From Haemonchus contortus (lineage: Eukaryota > Nematoda > Chromadorea > Rhabditida > Trichostrongylidae), in the NCBI GenBank assembly GCA_000469685.2, contig LS997564.1, positions 42,550,240 through 42,614,239 on the forward strand: 64,000 nucleotides of DNA, read 5' to 3'. Positions 11,576 through 22,231 of this stretch are shown piece by piece (position 1 is the stretch's first letter; every line of letters begins with the position of its first letter). The position numbers and the translations under genes are program-made. The notes beneath the pieces were generated by a model that was not told the origin of the DNA, made no database searches, and saw only the letters and a list, made by a program, of their open reading frames with translations.

Positions 11576-12642
11576 TGTTGAAGGATTTTAAATAAATGAT
11601 TTACCTAAATAAATGATTACATTAACAACAGAAATAGCTGAATAATCGTATTTTTACAGTTCCGAAGAAGATCAAAAGCATCTCCTAACAATAGCTTCAA
11701 ATACTGAAGTAGTCGTTATTTACGAAAACGCACAGCTGACAGCTTCGTTAGATCGATCGAACCCATTATTTCATAAACGTCGAATAAAATGGATGTTGTG
11801 TAGTCACGGAAAAAGTGCGGGAATGGTTACAGGACCGTTGTCAACCGCGTAAGTAGTGACTCAGCGTTTCTGTCGTTTTCTCTGCGCCTCCTCAAATAGG
11901 CATCTCACCGCGAAAAGGAAAGAGGGCAGACGAAAGAGCTGGCCATTTCTCAATGCCTCCTATTACCAGTGATACAATAGGATACCTAGCGAACACTGTC
12001 GGGTTAAGATTGGATAAATGGTGTTGGAGATCTTCAGACGATATTGTTGATCTCAGCGCTGATTCCCATAAAAACAAAGTATCAAGTAGATACTTAGGTT
12101 TTCTACAAGCCACATATAATAGATTTTTCGCGGTGTAGATGTTTTATGCAGACGTTTTATTAATATTCGGACAAAGATCAAGCCTTCGCTTCTCTCAGAC
12201 TACCTGAACTTCGAAATTTGCTTAGTTGGAAGAAGTCTTTCTGAAAATTCTTCGACTCTTGGACCCATTCGAATGTCTACTCATGACGAGAGAGCGCTCT
12301 GTAGGAGAGTACGGACAATGAGCGGACACGCCCTCCTCCCGCTGGTGAACACAAGACGCAGAGTTTGCCTCGCCGTCTAATTCTCTCAGCGAGAGAAATT
12401 CTTTTTGACAACAGCCCTGTAACCGCGGGGAATGCGGAGTCCGTAATATCGCGTCAAATTTGAAAATTCCGGCAGTTTTTTGACAACGGAGCTGCCTTAT
12501 TTGGAACAATTTTTTCTAGTTTCTCTTTGTTTAGAGTGTTGTAAGTGCTGTCACATTGCTTCCCATCTGTCTAATTTCTAATCGAATGTAGATTGGGTTG
12601 AACTGAATATCGTTGCAGGACTGCTTCTATCTGATTTACAAA
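11576..12642. other. Divergent intergenic/promoter region
   Basis: This lies between the divergent Dim1 (-) and RanGAP (+) genes and should hold the 5' control regions of both. A TTGCAG acceptor ending at 12618 leaves a 24-base leader before the RanGAP ATG at 12643. No other feature was recognised. Confidence 0.45.
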
Positions 12643-15600
12643 ATGCTGTCCTTCCTTGATAAACAAATTAAAATGGATTCGGCAGACGATGGTAAAAGTT
12701 TCATATGGTACCCATCGAATTTGGTTGGCTACAGGTCGAATGCATCATTTTCAGCCGAATCAGTGGCGAAGCAGATTGAAGAGTGCCCAACCTTACGAAC
12801 GTTGGAATTGAGAGGGAACACAGTCGGTGTCGAGGCGGGTCGGAGACTCGCTCAGGCTCTAGAAATGCATCCGGAATTGGAAGCAAGTTACTATTCGTTT
12901 TGGTTTTATTGCTTGTTAAATTTCTAGTCTTGAATTCACAATGTTTGTCTGTGATTGAACCATCAACCAGGTTATTTCAGTGGATCTTCAGTACGACTAT
13001 TCCTTGTTTAGATGAAGGACAAAAAGTTTAAATTGAAGCCATCCAAATGGCGAATGGTTTATAGGTTTTGTCCTGCCCTCGGCATGTAGTCACGATTATA
13101 GAACCATTTTAACTCGCATTTCCGATGTTAGTTACCCCAAGCTTGATTCAGAGTATTATTCAGAACAAACTTGTTCTCAGCTTAATGTTTCCAACCCTCC
13201 TTGTAGGTAGGGTGGGTCAGGAGAGAATGCTCGAAGCACCTTTAGAGCTCCGATGTATGACAGCCGTAACCTCTACATTTTGTCTATCAATAATGAAGGA
13301 TGAAGCCTTTGACCTTATAGGCTGCTATGCTTAATCACAGTGGCGCGTTGAATGCGTATGTGGCCTATACATTGAATTGCGCTTGCCAGCCCATGAACGA
13401 TTCGGTGCTTTCATCATTCGAGACGAGTCTGGTACCAATTAATCGACCTCGTAGGGATGGAAGGCTTGGTTGGCCTAGGCGGATTTCGATCCGGGATTCG
13501 AGCCCCTGGCCATGCGTGTGAGATTCTGGTACTAACGATAAGTAGGCCGACCTCAGAGGAATGAGAGCTGTGGTTGGCACTGTTTCATTGCATTCTTTGA
13601 TGACTAGTAGGGGTCATTACTTAGTATCCTTCCCTAGTTTCGTTCTTTACCATGAGCATAGAGGTGAGAGCCACGAGTTTCATATTGTGCTTGGTAGCTG
13701 AAGATGTAATACTTCCGGAACACATGAGCATCACAGGGAAGTGCTCAGCTTAGTGCCTAACAGATTGCATTTTTCACTGCAACCAATAGTTATACATTTG
13801 TTTAAAGTTACTACACGCTTTTTACATAGTTTCCTTGTTTTAGTCCACTTTATCTTGTTTTTCCTGACTATCATATTCATTTAAACATCCCTTTTTTAGA
13901 GATGCTTGTGGAGCGACATGTTCACAGGAAGGTTGAAATCTGAAATTCCTCCCATTCTTGTTAGTTTTTTGTACCATTGTTTTCAATCCGGAACGGCTTC
14001 AGCTAACTTATCATACCGTTGTATCGTCGATTTTCTTTTCCAGCGTTCAATGTGTTCTGCAATGATTAACGCTCACTGCCATATAACAGAACTGGACCTA
14101 TCCGATAACGCATTTGGGCCTATTGGAGCAGAAGGTAATTGATTTCAGCAATTTTTTCATTGACATTGATTTTAGGATTCATTTGAAATACAACTCTTTA
14201 CGCTTGGCACACAGTCATAAAGCAACTTTTAAAATCTAACAATTTCACTATTTCTCCGTTGCCTGGTTGACTTTGGATGGTTATTAAAACTATTTGTAGC
14301 AATTGTTGAGTTTTTTTTAAGTCAAGGCTCAGCTGTAATTCTTTTGGTAAACCTTGGATTTCATGGAGGTGACATTCCAACCTAGTTATAACTGAGTTGA
14401 ATTCGTAATGACTAAGCAAGGATGTTAGAGCCGGTGATCAGTCTTTTAGGTATTTCACAATTTCTGGTTTCGAAATCTGCTTATTCTCTTCAAGTGCTGA
14501 AGTTGAATAACAATGGACTTGGTGCAGGAGGAAAAGTGGGTTGCAGTTTTCGAAGTTGAAGTTTTATTCCTAAATTCGATCGGAGCCTATTCAGCTCTTC
14601 TTTTTTCCTACCTACAAAGTTCCTTCTTTCAGACAATTGCTGAGTGTCTACTCAAATGCCACAGAAATGCATCTGCAGATGGCCACGAGTTCAAGCTGAA
14701 GACATTCGTAGCTGGAAGAAACCGCCTTGAAGACCCAGGAGCAAAAGCCTTAGCTGAAGCCTTCACAGTGAGCTCATCGCTTTGGCTCTAACCCGAAATA
14801 TCTTGTGATCCTTGTGTTAAATGAGAACTGCCCCCCTAGTAGGGCTAGTTATTAGTAACGAAAAAAATGCCCCAGCAAATCCCGTTCGCTCCTTTTCGCC
14901 TTAAACCTGTAATGAATAATTAGCTAAGTGATTTTCTTTTGCAGGTCTTAGGTTCTCTAGAGGAAGTCAGCATACCACAAAACGGTATTCGAGCAGCAGG
15001 AATTTGTGCCTTAGCACGTTCATTTCGATCAAATCCATCGCTTCGGCTAATCAACATTAACGACAACACATGTACAGTCGAGGGAGCATTGGCATTGGCC
15101 GAGGTCGTTTTCTCTTTCATAAATCTCTGACTTATTCTTTTGTAGTCTGAAGGTTCCAGGTGCTTGATGATCTCACCGAAATTGAAGTTTTTGATCTCGG
15201 CGATAGTTTATGCAGGGATGACGGAATACTAAGTATCAGTGAAGCGCTTTCAGAGCATCATTACAAGCTTCAGGTAACTGAGTTATCAATCTGGACCTTG
15301 TTGGAGTTGTGCAAGATTGTTATGCACAAAGTTATTTGAAGATATAATTAGGCAAATTACGGATGTCATGAACGTTCCAGAAAAGTAAGGATGGGTTAGA
15401 AGATGTCATCGCGACGTTTCGCCCTTTGCTAGGTCATCATGTGGTTGAGATCGATGTGAGGCACGGCTCACAATCAGGCAGTCGATCAGTCGACCATAGT
15501 GTTCCATTCAGAAGCCCCTTTCTCTCTTTCGTTTATGCTTTTTGCAAGTGTAAGAATATTCAAGAAAATAGTAGTTACATGGACAGAACTAGAGAAGGAG

Positions 15601-18600
15601 ACATCTTCGTAAATCTGGCTTCATCGATGCTTGGTTAGCTGCCAAAGTCGGAAGTCCTGATAAGATCACAAAGAACGAAGATCTAATTTTGGTTCAACGA
15701 TCGCCACAACGCTTCCTGACCGGTGCCCGAACTGAATACACGGTTGTGTTCTTGATCTAAGTTTCATTTACTTCGTTCCTTTGTAGTTCGTCGATTTCTC
15801 CGGGAACGAGTTGTCAGCAGAAACTGGAGAAGCAGTCATTGCGCAGTGGAAGGAAGTGTTCCTCTCTAGAGGCCAGAATGTGTACGTTCTCTTAAATACT
15901 TTTACTTCATGTCGTAACATTCAAGGTCTTCAGTGGTTCGGATTTCAGGAAGCTCAAGATGTCAAATAATTGCTTTGGATCGCAGTTTCATGAGGTCAAG
16001 GAGATGGCTGAAAGCACGCCCATTGACCTCGGCGAAAGCGAGTATGCGACTTCTACTTTTTTAAGGATTTCGTTTTGCTGCCTCCTGATTTTGTTTGAGA
16101 AGTACTTGTAATAGTATTTATATCGTAACTAACTTCCCGATGCCTTCTTTTGAATTGTTAATGGAAACTTCATTTCGAGCTGTCCAGCCAACGCACCTTT
16201 CATACTAACACCGATCCGATCTGATTTGGCCCTAGCAATGGGATGTATAAACATGGTATCTGGGGAGCCTAAGTGCTAGTTAAAGTTTTGACTGGGCTTT
16301 AAATACTGCAATTGCGCGACGTCTTTGTAATGGTTTTCATTTTTCAAAATGCTGCTATTTCTGATCTTCATTCCAACTTGTTTTTCATGTGTATTTTCGA
16401 AGCTCTTGATACTCCACTTTATTGAATAGCTTTCGGCATATAGTGCCTTCTTCAGACCTTAACTTTACAATACATAGTTGCAAGCAATCGGTCAACAATC
16501 ACTTATTACATAGAACACATCGGATCCTATCAAACCAACAGGAAATGTTGGGGAAGAGGGGAGGGGAGTGGGCCTATTGGCCAATCCCGCTGCTTACCCA
16601 CACAGCAGCTTTTCCAGGCACCGTATACTCAAGCGTGAGAAGGAGAACGCTTCATCTTTCGATGTGAGAGTTCTGCATAGATATTTGGACCGGCCTCTGG
16701 AAAGGGTAATCATGGAAGCGCGGGATCCAGCCGGAAATCAACGCAAAGGAGGAGATGCGTGACCTCCTAAGCTGATTAAATGTTAAGACTCCGTCGCTTC
16801 AGGAGAAGAGCGGTGTCCCTTTTCTCTTTCAAAATCCTCTCCAATAGGTCCCCTCCACTCCCCACTTCCCCAACGTTTCCAGTTGGTTTGATAGGATCCG
16901 ATGTATTCTATGTAGTAACTGATTGTTGACTGATTGTTTGCAACTATGAATTGTAAAGATAAGGTCTGAAGAAGGCATTATATGCCGAAAGCTAACCAAT
17001 AAAGTGGAGTATCAAGAGCTTCGAAAATACACATGAAAAACAGGTTTTCACTTTGTTAGAAAAAGGATGACAAAACAAAATGTAGTGTAGCTTTGCAATT
17101 TAGTGATGATGAGGGAACTTTGTCCGAGTGCTCAGATGAATATGTTGAGTCAGAGGGCGACTATGAAGACGAAGAAGAGGATGAGGAAGAGGAAGGTAGA
17201 ATCAGTTATCTTTTCCTAGAAATCTTGGTCACTTTCCGCCGTAGTTTTCTACTTTCAATTTCGGTGGAACATTCTGGAGATTTTTTAGTTGCTTGATAGC
17301 AATTGCAGGTATGCAGGAAAGTCATGGTGGAGATGATGAGGGAAACCTCAACGATTTACTGAACAGCATCGGTGGCCTGAAATTCGCAGACACCCAAGGC
17401 AGAGATATCGGTGATGTTGTTTCGTTCCATAATCATCAACTGAAGCTCAATACTGCTGAAGACGGTTGGCTACAAAAATTTAGTTATCTATTCACCCGGT
17501 CCAAAGTTATGCAAGCTTCCAGCTGAACCGATTGCTCTACAAATCGAGCAGCACCCATGTATGAGAGTGTTGGATCTTCGCGGGAATACTCTGGGCATCG
17601 AATCTGGAACTCGAATTGCCGAGGCGATCAAACGGCACCCTGAATTACAGGTCGCTCTTTTTCCTCTTAAAATATAAAAATATCCCACATTGATCGCTAT
17701 TTTTGATGAGTACATTTACTATTGATTATATGTTGACGGAATCATAATTTAGAGATGTTTATGGAGCGATTTGTTTACAGGTCGTCTGAAGAATGAGATA
17801 CCTCCAATCTTGGTTAGTTGCTACATCTATTTTCAGAGCTACTAAGGAGATGTATTTAATGTTGACAGAAGTATCCTGGATAGTCCAATTTTCAGCGATC
17901 ATTGTGCTCTGCTATGATTGCTACCAACTGCCATATTACAGAATTAGATCTTTCCGACAACGCGTTCGGTCCTATTGGAGCAGAAGGTTGAAATTTTCCT
18001 TCAGTGGGAGGGCTCGTTCATCGGAAGGCCTTTGCAAAGCTACTATCTGTTCAGGTATACAAGAGTTCCTCGTATCACCAGCAGCGTTTTCATTGGAAGT
18101 GTTGAAGCTCAATAACAACGGTCTTGGGGCTGGTGGCAAGGTTAATTAAAAGGACATTTCTCTTCTAAATATTGGATATATGTACAGAAAATATCACTGG
18201 GATTTAGGTGATCGCAAAGTGTCTATCAGAATGTTTTGTTCGATCAGTTCAAGCTAAAAGACGTTTGAAATTGAAAACATTCATTGCTGGTCGAAATCGT
18301 CTTGAAGTTCCTGGTGCAGTAGCTCTTGCAGAAGCGTTCTGTACTGTAAGTTACCCTTTTTGTTTTATCTCAGCCCACAAAAGAAATTTTTCACATTTTC
18401 ATTAGACGAGTTCTGATTACCTATTTAGCATGGAAGACGTTTTTGGAAATTTCTTTCACATTTTTAGAAAATTGGCTCTTTGGAAGAGTTTGCCGTACCC
18501 CAAAACGGAATCACAGCCAAGGGAGTCGAAGCACTGGCGGCCTGTTTTGAAGGAAATCCAAATCTTCGTGTCATTAATTTAAATGACAATACTGCTACTC

Positions 18601-20731
18601 AACTTGGAAGCGCGGCAATCGCTAAGGTTTGTTGATCTAGTTATAGTTTTGGTTTAGTTATAGTTCAACTTCAGGCTTTGCCTTCCCTTCCCAGGCTGGA
18701 AGTGCTCAATCTTGGTGACTGCTTATGCCGAGATCAAGGTTGTCATGCAATCGTTGACGCATTGTCGCCGACGGTGCACAAAGCTCTGAAAGAGGTGGAT
18801 TTATCTGGAGCTGAGATGAGTGGTGCGGCTGCGATGCAGATTGTTGAAAAATGGAAGAAGTTCCCGTCTACCGTGCGGCTCATTGTTTCATCGAACAATT
18901 TTGGTGGAGTGTTTGAGCAGTTGCGGGCAGTGGTAAACCAGAATATTGTTCTCGGCGAGTCTGAGTCAGTTTTAGTGGTTTGTTGAGAGTCTTACAGTAG
19001 TTCAATTTAATCAGACTGTAGTTTTTTGTTTCAGCGATGACCAGGGTTCCCTCAGTTCAGACGACGAAGAGAAAATGAGCGCAGAGGAAACCAGCGATGA
19101 CGATGGCTTGAAGATGGAGGTTGGAGAAAATCCAATGTTTAATGCCCAATCTATGTGGTAACTGGTATGGGAAGGAGACCTGCTCAAAACATGAATTCGG
19201 AGCAAGGCGCGCAACGAAAATGTGCCTGTGGCCTCAAATCGCCCGTCCTTTACAGTCAGGGCATCGGGGTTATAGGTGTCTTCATAAAACATTCTCATTC
19301 TTTCAGCTCGGCCACTCCGAAATTAGCCAGCCTTTCGCAATATCTGTCACTGCGTTTACCATGAGCGACTTAGTTCGTCTTTGCACTCCTTACTCTTTAG
19401 ACTTTAACAACCATTGACGGACGATATTTTCTTACCATACGCGACTCTCCATCTTATTTCCGTGTTTTTTTTTCCTTCTTGCAACCCTTCTTTTTCCCAT
19501 TTTCCGGATCTCACATTTTTTCGAATGTATAATACAAGAACAATAATATGATAAAAGGGAGGAAGAGAAACGCCGTAGTCTGTTGCATTGCTGGTGTCTG
19601 GTAGAATAGAGCTCGAGGACGACGACACAGTACGGCCTAAAGTAACCGGCCCAATGACCAAGTTTGGCTGCTTCCGTTATGGCTTTCCTGACCCTGCTGA
19701 TGGTCTCACTGTTTTTTTTTATTTTCAATGAGCTCGAGGCTGACTTTAATACTCGTCTAGTTAGTTAATTGATGTATCGGACCTTTTGTTTTAATATCGC
19801 TGTTCTTCACACTAAATTGTAATCTATAGGCTGCAGGCTCGCCCAGCGATCCGGATTCATTACTAAAACGATGTCGCAGTTGCATGGAAGCAGCGCAAGT
19901 ATGCGCGCTTTTTTTGAACCTTCTCATCTATTCAATGTTTTATGGACAATTTTAGGATCGCTTCGAGTCAGCTACACAGGAAAAAGCAGCTAAGTTGATA
20001 CTGGAGTTGGCTGACATCATAGCAAAAAGCAGTAACAATGAGAGCATAATCGAAATGGCGGTGGACGTAGCAGGTAAGAAACACTGTTCCTTGCTTCAAC
20101 ATGCAACGACTGTGTCTTCTACATATGATATCTGAGCCTGTGATTGCTTGACTTGTAGTCGAATAATGTCTGAGTCACTTTTTTGACTTTCCAAGCGGCT
20201 TGAAGCCGTTCAAAGTCAAAAAAGTGTTTCAGACATTATTTGGCAGCAGCCTAATTAAGAGAAATTAATCAGCCTATACCTGCATTTGCAAAAAATGGCA
20301 TTTTATTCTCGTCTTCCGTGCGACAACATATGTATGGGTACTGTATTTTTTGGTTTTTAGAAGATGTAATCAAACGGGTCGAAGCTGTCCGTCGTAGGCC
20401 AATACATACAACGTCACAACTTGTAAATCATCTCATTGCTCAGAGTGGGTTTGTGAAAGTGAGTGTTTGCTGTTTCCCTACTTTTGTTTTTGTCGATAAT
20501 TAATGTAAGTTTCTTGCCTTCAGGCAAATTTTGATGATTTTAGTGTGAGGAGAAATGGGGCATTGCCGTGAATAGAACAGCACTGGCGCGTCTCCTGAGC
20601 CGAATTATAGCTCGTGGTCATCTCTCCGATTGCAGTGCCTTAATCCAAAATTATTTGTAAGTCTTGCTTTGTGTTTAATTAGCCTGACTGCTGGTGATAT
20701 TCAGTTTTTTTTCAGTGGCAGCGCAGTTTGA
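12643..20731 (+). CDS. ran-2: RanGAP with two tandem LRR catalytic domains
   Basis: Domain 1 exons: 12643-12691, 12755-12882, 13900-13959, 14044-14134, 14450-14535, 14633-14767, 14945-15103, 15160-15273, 15787-15881, 15949-16041, acidic 17104-17195. Domain 2: 17309-17464, 17523-17650, 17753-17812, 17896-17986, 18055-18140, 18208-18345, 18468-18626, 18675-18964, acidic 19035-19119. C-terminal exons: 19307-19372, 19830-19898, 19956-20073, 20361-20458, 20544-20656, 20716-20731 (TGA). Every junction is phase-compatible, giving about 924 aa. Both LRR domains contain FTGR(L)K, the arginine-finger-like site, and [10 protein letters not shown] with the Asn that in yeast Rna1p acts on Ran-bound GTP. 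Domain 2 starts [20 protein letters not shown]; domain 1 lacks that segment. Intron 2 has a GC donor (GAA|GCAAGT). The 19119/19307 junction and the exon 17195/17309 link are inferred; two separate genes remain possible. Role: activates GTP hydrolysis by Ran for nuclear transport and mitosis. Confidence 0.85.
13325..13530 (-). repeat. SINE-like interspersed repeat, family A copy 2
   Basis: This matches 230-430 with few differences (GAATGCGTATGTGGCCTATA, GACGAGTCTGGTACCAATTA, GATCCGGGATTCGAGCCCCT). It lies in intron 2 of the RanGAP gene. The minus strand carries the B-box-like GGGGCTCGAATCCCGG. Confidence 0.7.
16379..17042. mobile_element. Long terminal-inverted-repeat element (664 bp)
   Basis: The two ends are reverse complements over roughly 180-190 bp with scattered differences. 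The outer parts read TGTTTTTCATGTGTATTTTC on the left and its complement (ending ATACACATGAAAAACA) on the right; the arms extend inward to GGATCCTATCAAACCAAC / GTTGGTTTGATAGGATCC and CTTCCCCAAC. Each arm, read outward, contains TCTGAAGAAGGCA, GCCGAAAGCT and AATAAAGTGG. No transposase frame was found. It occupies the intron between RanGAP domain 1 and its acidic exon. No convincing target duplication was found, so the class is uncertain. Confidence 0.75.
20162..20240. repeat. Hairpin in RanGAP intron
   Basis: The left arm (AATAATGTCTGAGTCACTTT ... CGGCTT, 20162-20201) pairs with the right arm (AAGCCG ... TCAGACATTATT, 20203-20240) with a few mismatches and almost no loop. It lies between two C-terminal exons of the RanGAP gene. 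Confidence 0.75.
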
Positions 20732-22231
20732 ATCGTCACCTATCTGTCTGAAACCAGCTTTTGCATTTTCCATTCTGACATATTACAGCTTTATTGTGAT
20801 AGAAAATTATGTTGAAAATGTTATTAGTTCTTTCATTATACGAAAGTTGCTGGAGGGTATACTAATTGCCTCTAATTCCGTCTTACAAAAGTGCAGTGTT
20901 GTCATGTTTTGAAAAATTAGCTCGTTTAGTTGATCTCGGTTGTTCAGTGAGGTGTAGTTTTAATACGATAAATATGGGTATTTTGTTTACATTTCAAAGA
21001 TATCTTCCAAAGGCCCAGTTTACTCTGGATCAATATTCCACTGGCTGCTCAAATATGTAAAATTGTTAAGACTTGACGAATTGTCACTTGATCCAGCACA
21101 TGAAACAATGTAAAGGTAATATAAAAATACGGACTCACTTCATTTCTGTAAGATTGGCCTGTCTCCCATGTTTCTTTTAAATTCGGACGCCCCGGTAAAG
21201 GGGAACAAGAGTTATTTCCGCCTAAGCCACTTTTTACCTAGTACCACCAGTGCCTAAATCCTGTTGCCTGTACTTCTACCAAATTTGAACGTAATAGGTC
21301 CGCGGGATCAGGTGTTATGATTTCCCGATCAAACACTCACACACTCGCGAACCAACAGACGAATTAGACGCGTTTTCTACAGTAGGATGATGAAATATAT
21401 CGTCTAAAAACATAATAATTGGTTGATTTGGTACTTGGATCGTTGGCAAAAGTATCGTCCCGTTGATCATCGATTTCCTTGGGCTATCGCCAATGACGTG
21501 ACCATTCGTCCCGGTCGCAGCCAGAGTACTGCAGTCCATCATCTTCAGGAGATACAAGGCATACCATTCCTTTCAATCACAGCTTTCATGTAGAATGTGA
21601 CTACCGCGCTGGCGGCCGCCCTGGTGGTCGCTTGACGACTTGATGGATCCAGCCGGTGACTACCCTGGTTCAGCGGTTATTCCAGAATTGCATGACTTGC
21701 CCTTGGCTAAGTAACGACGTATCTGGTCTTCGACAAGAGTCCCTGGTACATGGTAGAGTACAAGCAAAAGCGCTCGGCAATTTCGTTAATGCCTCCTCCA
21801 TCGAGAGCGGCTGAACAAAACGACTTCATAGGAAGCTTGATTTTCACTAGATCTGACTGAAAAGAAGAGAATGTTGGTCAGCCGTCTGATGGTCTTCGAA
21901 AATGTATGAGCGAGTTGATGGTAATGGTATTAAATGAACGGTTCTTTTTACAGGGCTTAGTTTTAAATGTGCTGCGAATTCATGTTGCATCTCTCATACC
22001 TTTTCATGCTTGTAAAGCCTTTTCAACTCCGTCTAACCTGTTGCCTCCAACCTTGTTTGATGGCAACAACAACGGCTGACGCTCATGGTATGAGTGCCTC
22101 GCTACTTGTGCCAAAATGTGGTCACCAGGAGAGCATGTAACGGTGAGTGCTTTGTTGAGCTTCGTTGCACACCTTTCCGTTTGTTGTTGTTCATTTTCTA
22201 TCATATACAGATCTTTATTAAACAAAAATTA
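20732..22231. other. Intergenic between convergent genes
   Basis: 3' flank of RanGAP (+) and the CUT-6-like gene (-). I see no exon with a recognisable product. A poly(A) signal for the minus-strand gene lies at its right end (22214-22219). Confidence 0.45.
22214..22219 (-). terminator. Poly(A) signal of the CUT-6-like gene
   Basis: AATAAA on the minus strand (TTTATT on plus), 13 bases past the TAA stop at 22234-22232. This is the canonical cleavage/polyadenylation hexamer, at a short distance typical of compact nematode 3' UTRs. Confidence 0.6.
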
